DNA of 64,000 nucleotides. Source: Kalaharituber pfeilii (lineage: Eukaryota; Ascomycota; Pezizomycetes; Pezizales; Pezizaceae). The notes beneath the pieces were generated by a model, which was not told the DNA's origin, made no database searches, and saw only the letters and a program-made list of their open reading frames with translations. This document shows, one piece after another, positions 56,886-64,000 of this stretch (positions are counted from its first letter, which is position 1; each line of letters opens with the position of its first letter). Both the position numbers and the translations under genes were made by a program. The DNA is taken from positions 186,001 to 250,000 of the forward strand of contig WHUZ01000055.1 of NCBI GenBank assembly GCA_015179045.1, given 5' to 3'.

Positions 56886-58291
56886 TCATGCTATGCTGCC
56901 ACCACGCTTGCTATACTTCATAACATGCATATGAATACATACTCATCATGCTTCTAAGTCACCATACCGTATCATACTTAGGGGTGTCTGGTGTGGTTGC
57001 TGCCAAGGTGTAGCGAGGAGCTAATAGAACGCAGTTGCCTAAGCCGAGAAGGAACTATGCTATAAGAAGGGACGATTGCTGGCATCGAACGTAATTGACA
57101 TTAAGCGATCCAATAATTTTTTTTTCTGTGATGGTGCTGTGCTTTTTGTGGCTTTTCCAACAGTACTCGGGGTCAAGGGTAAGTCTTCAGAAGCGCTACA
57201 TATGCACTGCATTGCCAAGCTTCCTCTAGGTAACGCGATTTGGACAACACAAATTAACTGTAATTTAGACGTGTCGCTAGACACTTGTGTCAACAGAGCT
57301 ATATTACCGGTATGCGCATAAGTTACAGCAGCAATGAAGCTACGAGGAGCCCGAAAAGATTATTTTGGCAGTCCGAGCAAGTTCCGGAATAGAGAGACTA
57401 CACGAGGTGAGCGTCTTAGAATTATTACACTACGTGACGATGCAAATCTGCTGTCTGATTAAGGACAGAGAGGTACTGAAGGAAAAGCTACAAGAGGAAT
57501 AGGAAAAGATAATGTAGGAGAGGTTTCTGTCATTAGTTAGGAGTATGCCAGATAGACTCTGAGCTATTATTGCTGCTGGTGGGGCTGCGACACCTTATTA
57601 TTTTCATGATAGAAGTTTTTGTATGTAAATCCCATATAAAAGTTCTGAAGACTTTTGTTCAATTATCCATGCTATGTCGCGTTGCTATGGGGCATCTGCA
57701 AGACTCCCAGTTATGCAGCTCGTATGCATCTGAAGACTAACCCTGACCCCCGAGTACATAATAGATGCATACTCTCCTTTTACCACTTCGTTTTATTTGG
57801 TACTTGTCTATGACCTTTATATATATGCAAATGAAACTTCTTGGTACCATAAATTTTTTTTTTTTTTTTTTTTTTAACCATTCCTCGCAATGCCGCCCTA
57901 AGGGCTATGGCGAGAATAACCCGAAAACAGATGAGTGGTCCTCGATTGGCTCATTCTGCAATGTGATCCTGCTTTCACTCGGTATTGTTCGGCCCGAAAT
58001 CCACAAATAGAAGTGTATAAATTATCATCAGGGTAAATTAACAAAAGCACATGCCCTGCTAAACTTGTTTTGGAACTTTTTGAGCCTGTGGGGGACAACT
58101 CTGCATTTTCTGTGAAGAGATGTATCCAAGGTCTGGAGCGCCGTGAGATAGCATTATTCCTTGAAAGGTTTAAGAATGACGTTTATCAAAATATCTTTCT
58201 TCCCCTGGAACAAAACCTGAAAGCTTTCTGTGGGAGTCAGATCTCAAAAAGAAATTTGAACAGTAGCTGGTAGCAATATACATATGTATTA
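56886..58291. other. Spacer
   Basis: An 81-codon plus-strand frame at 57,076-57,321 (DGAVLFVAFPTVLGVKG, WTTQINCNLDVSLDTCVN) looks mildly protein-like but I recognise no family. A poly(T)-hairpin repeat is listed separately. Nothing else seen. Confidence 0.4.
57854..57917 (-). repeat. Poly(A)-tailed hairpin repeat, looser copy
   Basis: T22 run then AACCATTCCTCGCAATGCCG and GGGCTATGGCGAG. Same architecture as the copies at 48,779 and 62,083 (T run, then a short self-complementary GC-rich segment), but only part of the sequence is shared, so membership is tentative. Confidence 0.45.
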
Positions 58292-58371
58292 CGGTGACCC
58301 GTAAAAATTCTTGGCGATTAGGAATATTGGGGTAAGTGTATCATGCAAGCCAGACTTTTGACAGGTCACTG
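58292..58371. mobile_element. 80-bp MITE
   Basis: Left CGGTGACCCGTAAAAATTCT, right AGACTTTTGACAGGTCACTG; imperfect about 23-bp arms; TA on both flanks (58,290-58,291 and 58,372-58,373). Arms resemble those of the 841-bp nested element. Confidence 0.8.
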
Positions 58372-58373
58372 TA

Positions 58374-59128
58374 TGTAACTATGCAGCATACGCAAACTGC
58401 GGTGCCGCATCGCCGCGAACATAAGCTAAGTTTGCAATTCAGCCATCACAAAATATCCCGCCAGGCCTACCGCGCCTTCACAGAGCACGACAAACGACTA
58501 TGGTCCCTCTACGAATTGTGAAGATGACACCCTTAGCCATTGCTAGGCTGGCATTGCCTAGCCTTACTCCTCCTAGCTAGCCTCGGCCACCAGTACCTAC
58601 GCCCATTGGCACATATCCTACTAAACTCTCCGGTGTCCTGGTATCGGTACGTGAAGGAATGATACCTCAAATGCATGGTTACGAGACTACTTAAATGCAT
58701 AAAAAAGAGAGAGGAAAAGATGGGCAGACGTGGACGATACTTCCGCCGTGAGGGATGAGCATTTTGCGAGATGGGCCCGCAATGCAGCACTGGGATCCCC
58801 AGAGTCCGCGCTGGAAGGTCTACATTGATGCAGTGGACGAGGCTACAGGTGGCGTGGGTAAGATTGTACGCCGCACTGTGGGAGCAGAGTAAGATGATGC
58901 GGATCTATGCAATGGTGGCGGCAAGGCAAGCCCTTTTGGGGGTGCGACGTTACATTCGCAGCATGTCCCTTGGGTCGAGAAAGAAGTGTTCAGAAAAGTA
59001 GCGGACGTGGAGAAAGATGGCTATCTCCGGCTCGGAGAGGAGTATGTTCGTATGTGGCTCTTGACAGAGGTCAAGCCTGCTTGAAGTTCGATTGTTTGAC
59101 CTCTGGGACTGAAAACTGGGCTCCTCCC
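58374..59128. other. Spacer with a short coding-like remnant
   Basis: About 58,945-59,083 on plus reads VPWVEKEVFRKVADVEKDGY and LGEEYVRMWLLTEVKPA before a stop; it has charged, protein-like composition but no recognised domain and no start. It lies directly upstream of the solo LTR and may be debris of an accessory gene. Confidence 0.35.
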
Positions 59129-59428
59129 TGTTGGTATTTAGGCGCCGTGGACTGCCCTTTTAGGTATCTTGGCATTACTACTTCCTTGTTAGGCATAGTC
59201 CCTGATTGGATACAGTTGATTCGTTAAGTTATGATTGATTAATTATGACTATTCGACGGTTTATACACAACTTATATATATATGATTTCCTTCATAGCAT
59301 GAGGCTGTAGGCATTCTGTACGTACTATCGAGGTCATTCATATCTTGCATGCCATACCATGGATGCATAGCATACCTTGCGTGCCATACCTCACGATGCC
59401 GTCGATGCCATAGCACGATATTCCAACA
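59129..59428 (+). mobile_element. Solo LTR, 300 bp
   Basis: Begins TGTTGG and ends CCAACA, a perfect 6-bp terminal inverted repeat of LTR type. The first 65 bp recur at 46,459 (plus) and 49,952 (minus). No internal retrotransposon domains on either side; flanking 5-bp duplication not evident. Confidence 0.7.
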
Positions 59429-59865
59429 GTCCAGGTTTCAATGTCATGTCGTTATCTACATAACCTCGGAGATAACAGAAGCATGGTGTAAGGCTGGCTT
59501 AGCAGAGAGCCAGCCCTTCATGTACTAGTAACTAATCTAAGTAGCTTAGATATGCTTCCCTTTAGGAAGCTTCTAGAAGACAGTCGCCTGAGCATAAAGC
59601 TCCGACACGAAGGACGAGATCTCCTTGAAATATTTCTCCCTCACACATAGTTGGTATCATTGTTGCAAACAGACATAGCCTCCCGATATTGACAATTTAC
59701 GATGCCTGTCATCCGTGCTCGTTACTGAGGCTCCTCTCAGTGTTAAGCACAGGTCTTCTGGGCGTAGTATATCCGCGACAAATAACGCCCTTGAACTCTG
59801 AGACTATGATGTGTTCTGCGAGAGTAAGTTGTCATTTCAGAAAGGCCGCTGCTAATCTTATATAG

Positions 59866-60299
59866 GCCTAATTCACCTCACGGATGAACAGTTGGTAGAC
59901 TGTCTCATACCATACAATGAATTTGGTAGGGAGAATTCATTTTGTAACGGAGTTCGTGCTAGAGATTGGAATTGCGTGATATCAGGTCTTGTGAATGAGG
60001 ATGCCCCTTTTGACCATTGGGGTATGTTTCAAGCGGCCAATATTTTTCCACTTCAAAGTGAAGGTTATTGGAGGGAGCACAATTTCGGGCGGACAGCAAC
60101 AGCGTCCTCTATTCGAAGAACAAGACAACGAACAAGGAAAGAAGAAGCTATTTACAGGAGGGGCCTCAGGGCCTTATCTGCCGAGAATACGTCAATGATC
60201 GGCGCTGCGACCCGGAGCTTATTGCTATTGGCTGCGGGTAACGAGGCAGCTGGTTGGTGGCGGCTCAATGTAAGGCCAGCATCCTGGCTCCGGCCATGA
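59866..60299 (+). pseudogene. HNH-nuclease-like (HNH_2 type) relic
   Basis: After an acceptor-like CTTATATAG (to 59,865) the frame reads LTDEQLVDCLIPYNEFGREN, then ARDWNCVISG and HWGMFQAANIFPLQSEGYWR with HNFGR. Fungal HNH_2-type proteins have CVxTG...W..FEAAHIFPL......YN-GRW here. The catalytic His of the AAH motif is Asn (AAN), and after NFGR the frame no longer matches the family. A possible upstream exon contains a stop. Hence a decayed fragment. It lies about 0.29 kb upstream of the GTPase gene, same strand. Confidence 0.55.
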
Positions 60300-60584
60300 C
60301 CGCTACAGTAACTGGCGAGTACAACCCCCAGGGGTGGCTCTGTCGTTCGGGTGCCAGGCTGCTTACCCGTGGCTTACGGGTTGCAGTTGTGACAGAGGAA
60401 AGATTGGTGGAAGTCTTCAGTGCGGGGTTAATGCAGTTCCGATATGAAGATGGGGCTTCCCAGGTCCTTATAATGACAAGCATCTGTTCCTCAAGTACTT
60501 TATCGTTAAACCCTCACTGGCACCAACGCCTAATCTCCTAGACACACTGACCGTAATTCCACCGTGGGCATCTATTCACTGCCA

Positions 60585-61843
60585 ATGAACCACGCAATCG
60601 AAGGAAGTAAGTTGCATTTTGCTCGAGCGACTTTGAAGAGCTGCTATGCTTAGCTAATTTCCATCGCATCAAAACAGTGCTCCCTCTTGTAATTGCTACT
60701 GCCGCATTGGCAGGCATTACTACGGTTAGTGCAGGAAGTGCAGCTGGACTTTGTATTACCGGCGCAGTCCTCCTCGTGCTGAAGAAACGTTCCAAACCCA
60801 GAAACCCGACTATTGCTGCCATTCATGAACTCGAGAAGACAAGCGAAGAAAGAGAAAAGCAGCAGGAAAAAAATAAAAAGCTACGACACCAAGTAGAAAA
60901 CATCAAGAAGGGGCTGGAACGGACTGAACTAAAAGACCAGGTTAGAGAAGAAAAACGGGCGAAGTGGGAGAAAGAGAATGAACACCTGCAGGAGGAACTT
61001 CGAAAAAAGCACGAGGAGTGGAAAGACTCTCAAAAAGAGTTGGAAAGATTGAGGGCCCAACAACAAGCCATCCGGGAAAAGCTTAATGCAAAAGTTTTTC
61101 CAACGAGACAGGAGCGGAGGAGAGCTGAGGAGAGACTTGTCCAGGGAGATGACAGGTTCCATATTGCTGTCGCTGGCACATCTGGTTCTGGCAAATCGTC
61201 CTTAATTAATGCGTTGCGAGGGCTCCGGAATCAGGATAGCAATGCAGCGCGTATCGGAATCACCGAGACAACAAAAACGATCACCCCCTACCCCGATCCC
61301 AGCTCCACTGAACCCTACAACAAATTCGTGTGGTATGATGTCCCCGGCGCCGGAACCTTGAAAATTCCAGGACCACAATATTTCAATGCCCAAGGGCTCT
61401 TTATCTTTGATCTGATCATTGTCCTCATAGACAACCGCTTCACAGAACAGGACATTGCAATTCTGCAGCAATGCGAGGCTTTTAAAATTCCGGCATTTAT
61501 TGTTCGATCCAAGACCAACCAACACATTAACAACATCATGCGTGACCAGCTTGGATACACGACAGATGATAGTGATGATGAGGAAGACTACTATTCAAGA
61601 TTGACAAAAGCTAAAGAAATATTAGTTGAAGGCACGAAAGCTACTGTTAGGGAAAATTTGAGGGAAGGAGAATTAAATCCTAATCAACGGGTGTATATGG
61701 TGTGTTCCGATGGTGTTCGTAGTGCTGTTAGAGCGCAAAGAGAGAATAAGGAAATTCAAAAGCTAGAAAAGATCATAGATGAACGGGAGCTGATCCGTGA
61801 TTTGGCTGAGGCAATTGTTCACCGGCGATACGACTTATCATGA
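60585..61843 (+). CDS. IRG-like (immunity-related, IIGP-type) GTPase with N-terminal hydrophobic segment and coiled coil
   Basis: Two exons: 60,585-60,606 and 60,678-61,843; intron GTAAGTT...AAAACAG, 71 bp; 395 aa starting MNHAIEGMLPLVIATAA. IRG/IIGP GTPases in animals act at membranes in cell-autonomous defence; the role of fungal members is unknown. Seen: a Gly/Ala-rich hydrophobic segment at about residues 11-42 (membrane anchor or insertion helix); a highly charged coiled coil at about 57-145; P-loop GTSGSGKSSLINAL at 174-187; a Thr-rich switch region (GITETTKTITPYP); G3 WYDVPGAGT (DVPG 228-231); LIIVLIDNRFTEQD; and the G4 position FIVRSKTNQHI (SKTN at 285-288, where TKxD would be canonical). 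An acidic insert DDSDDEEDYYS follows. The frame is intact and ends at TGA. The 22-nt first exon is supported by the splice consensus and by avoiding a non-ATG start. It is the only intact gene found in the right-hand 25 kb. Confidence 0.85.
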
Positions 61844-62523
61844 AGGTGTTAGGCAGTCACTACGCGTTGTCAATGCTTCTGGACTTGTTTGTTCCCTTCG
61901 TTTTGTTTGATATATTCTGGCTTTCACTCTCATTCTCCTGTCGCAAGTTGGTTGTACCCTCCCTTAGAACCTGTATTACTGCCTGTGCCTGTTTTGTTCG
62001 TCTCTTTGTTGCCTAGCTTGCTGTATGTGCTCTCGGTTGTTGGGTAACAGACTACTACTGTCCTAAATAAATAACTTATTTTATTTTTTTTTTTTTTTTT
62101 TAATCACGTAACCCCGCTTGCAGCGCCAAGCCATGGCAGGGTCTAAATATCTTATTGACACACCCTAAAATAACCACATTACCATTTAATACCTATACAA
62201 GTTTCTGCTGTCTGATTGTGTAACTAATCAGGACTACCACAACAATTGTCTCGACGCCCACAAGAATGAGTCTAGGCCTTTGTGAACGATATGAACTACA
62301 ATACCGCTCAGTCCGAAGCCTCCATAGACGGATCCGCTATGAAATATCTTCTATCCTCGCACATCTCGTAGCCGCTGTTGAGTGACCAACTGACGCGGCT
62401 GCGACGTTGGGCCTACCAATACGCCTCTTGGATGTAGGTAGACCCGCAGGGGTGAAGTAATAACTTTGCACGTATGTACGTACCAGCGATACGTACATAT
62501 ACAGGGACGTTACGTATAATGTA
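61844..62523. other. 3' flank of the GTPase gene
   Basis: T/C-rich sequence follows the stop (61,860-62,040), then a poly(T)-hairpin repeat (listed) and unremarkable sequence up to the Tc1-type element. No gene. Confidence 0.5.
62083..62150 (-). repeat. Poly(A)-tailed hairpin repeat, copy 2
   Basis: T run then AATCACGTAACCCCGCTTGC and CCATGGCAGGGTC; matches copy 1 (48,779-48,845) over about 50 bp with scattered differences, including part of the T-rich tail (TTATTTTA). It lies about 240 bp beyond the GTPase stop codon. Confidence 0.75.
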
Positions 62524-63309
62524 CTCGCTCGTTCAAAAAGTATTGGAATGGCTGGCTGATGCGTAAAAAAAGTATGTAATGCATGCAAGTCATGATGCTG
62601 TAAGGTTTAACCCCCAGTCCAACAATATAACTCCCCTCATTTCTTGCCCGTGGTCATTATCTTTCTGATAATATCCACATAGTCTTTCGCTGTCTGCCGC
62701 TGTTGTTGAATAATTGTTAATTGCACCAAATGCGAGTTAAGTAAGTAGCTCCGCAGTTACTAAATACATTATGTAGGTCCGGAGGTCACCAAAAGAAGAG
62801 CTGCGATACTTAGCATGCAATACGTTAATGTACCTTACAAGACTTTCTACTAGTACTATACTAGATGTACTCGGTACAGCATGCGATTGCTGGAGCGGTT
62901 AATAAGAGTTCTGTTTTTTGATCAAGCTTTGCTCCAAACTCTCCAGATTTTAATCCTATTGAAAACAATCTGGTCTCATAAAGAAAAGAATCTTGAGGTG
63001 CTCGGAAAACGAGCAGGTTAAGTGTGGAATAGGATTACTGTGAATGGGATCAATCAGCACACCTCTACTCTTCCTGGGATTATGGCTCACTGTATTAGAG
63101 CTAAGGATGACTATAATTATAATGGATAAATATTCTTCACATAATACTGCATCACTGGATTATTTGTACAGCGCTGCGTCGACAGTAGGAGTGGTGCGTA
63201 AAGTATGATTGTGTGCAGGGAGTAGGGGTGAACAGAAAGTGTAATTTCGGTTATGCAATATGCAATATTACATAATTTATGCCGTTCCAATACTTTTTGA
63301 ACGAGCGAG
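62524..63309 (+). mobile_element. Deleted Tc1-type element, 786 bp
   Basis: Arms CTCGCTCGTTCAAAAAGTAT..., 29 bp with one mismatch, flanked by TA (62,522-62,523 and 63,310-63,311). Inside, near 62,934-62,970, APNSPDFNPIENN preserves the third-acidic-residue block of a Tc1 transposase; the rest is stop-ridden. Non-autonomous relic. Confidence 0.9.
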
Positions 63310-63311
63310 TA

Positions 63312-64000
63312 GGTAGTATGAATCAAAAGCTACATATGCAATTCCAGGAACGATAGTAGGAGCAGCGAAGCTACATATGGTACCAGGGATTGCTATCATG
63401 TATCCAATGGGCTACAGTTGAGGTTTTCTCGGAGTCCGAAATGCGGGCATTATGTAATGCCAGTGGTACACACCTAGACAGACGATAGGGACGTACTCAT
63501 TATTTGGGTACTTTTAACGCTCTGCCCTAACTCATGGTGAAGATTGTGGATTCACAGTAATATTAGTTCAATTGTTCCTCCTCAATTCTATGGAACTATC
63601 ACTGAAACAGCCGAAAAAAAAATCTGATGGAATCAAATGGCGTTAAAGGCAACAAGAATCAGAACAATATCTGATAGGTCTGATTGATACCATAGTCGTC
63701 ACCCTTGTTCGTTGCACCATAACCACCATACCGAACGACGCCTCGCTATAGTGAGAAAGCGTGTTTGGAGCAAGATTTTGCTAAAACCACCGAAGCAATA
63801 GCTATTGCTATGGCTGCAACTGACGACTCTGCATTACGTACTATCGGCAAAGACTACAAGACTTTTCGGACATTTCTGATTCCATAGTTGATATGATATT
63901 GACATCAGGTCAGAAGCTGACTCTAATGATTTTAATGATAAGTAGAAACCGGCCGCAGCTAGGACGCACTTCCAGATACACGAAGGCTCACCGATTGTTA
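63312..64000. other. Spacer to right edge
   Basis: No gene or repeat recognised. An imperfect direct repeat (AGCTACATATG, near 63,328 and 63,369) is present. Confidence 0.4.

Overview
The window looks like nuclear DNA of a filamentous ascomycete. Evidence: short GT-AG introns (about 50-130 bp) inside otherwise compact genes; ascomycete-type orthologues (Rrp8-type rRNA methyltransferase, Yip4/YIPF6-type Golgi protein, a C2H2 plus Fungal_trans transcription factor, a fungal kinase-like protein); and long AT-rich spacers loaded with Tc1/mariner-pogo and Ty3/gypsy relics. Low gene density with many decayed transposons is reminiscent of Pezizomycetes such as truffles, but that placement is inference. 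No rRNA, CRISPR or convincing tRNA gene was seen.

Layout. The left part (1-25 kb) is a conserved-gene compartment: a NADAR-domain gene cut by the left edge and carrying a one-base frameshift; a 904-bp inverted-repeat element; a single-exon 762-aa Met/Gln/Pro-rich protein; a divergent pair YIP4 (minus) and RRP8 (plus) sharing a roughly 600-bp promoter; about 9 kb without recognised genes; then a 1,169-aa C2H2/Fungal_trans transcription factor behind an unusual G/C-skewed, repeat-rich 5' region. From 27.5 to 36 kb is a transposon graveyard: a 913-bp Tc1-type element with about 90-bp terminal inverted repeats, a decayed coiled-coil reading frame, and gypsy reverse-transcriptase-like and integrase scraps. 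At 36.5-39 kb lies an intact two-exon gene for a kinase-like protein with a non-canonical catalytic loop.

From 39 to 64 kb the sequence is accessory-like. It holds a broken trypsin-like peptidase gene, a gypsy gag-protease relic, a solo LTR, at least six TA-flanked miniature or deleted DNA transposons (one nested in another), a C2H2 protein gene whose last codons are transposon terminal repeat, an HNH-nuclease-like relic, and one intact two-exon gene for an IRG-like (immunity-related) GTPase with an N-terminal hydrophobic segment and a coiled coil. Trypsin-like, C2H2, HNH and IRG-type domains recur in expanded fungal accessory families, some NLR-associated. My reading is that this is a turnover zone for accessory, possibly conflict-related genes in which only the GTPase is still intact.

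How the genes work together: the conserved genes are ordinary housekeeping or regulatory functions (rRNA base methylation, Golgi trafficking, transcription, signalling) and show no operon-like link. The strongest candidate for new biology is the IRG-like GTPase (60,585-61,843) and its decayed neighbourhood. The strongest structural novelties are the nested pogo element that supplies the end of the zinc-finger reading frame, and a short hairpin plus poly(A) repeat present in two clear copies and one looser one.
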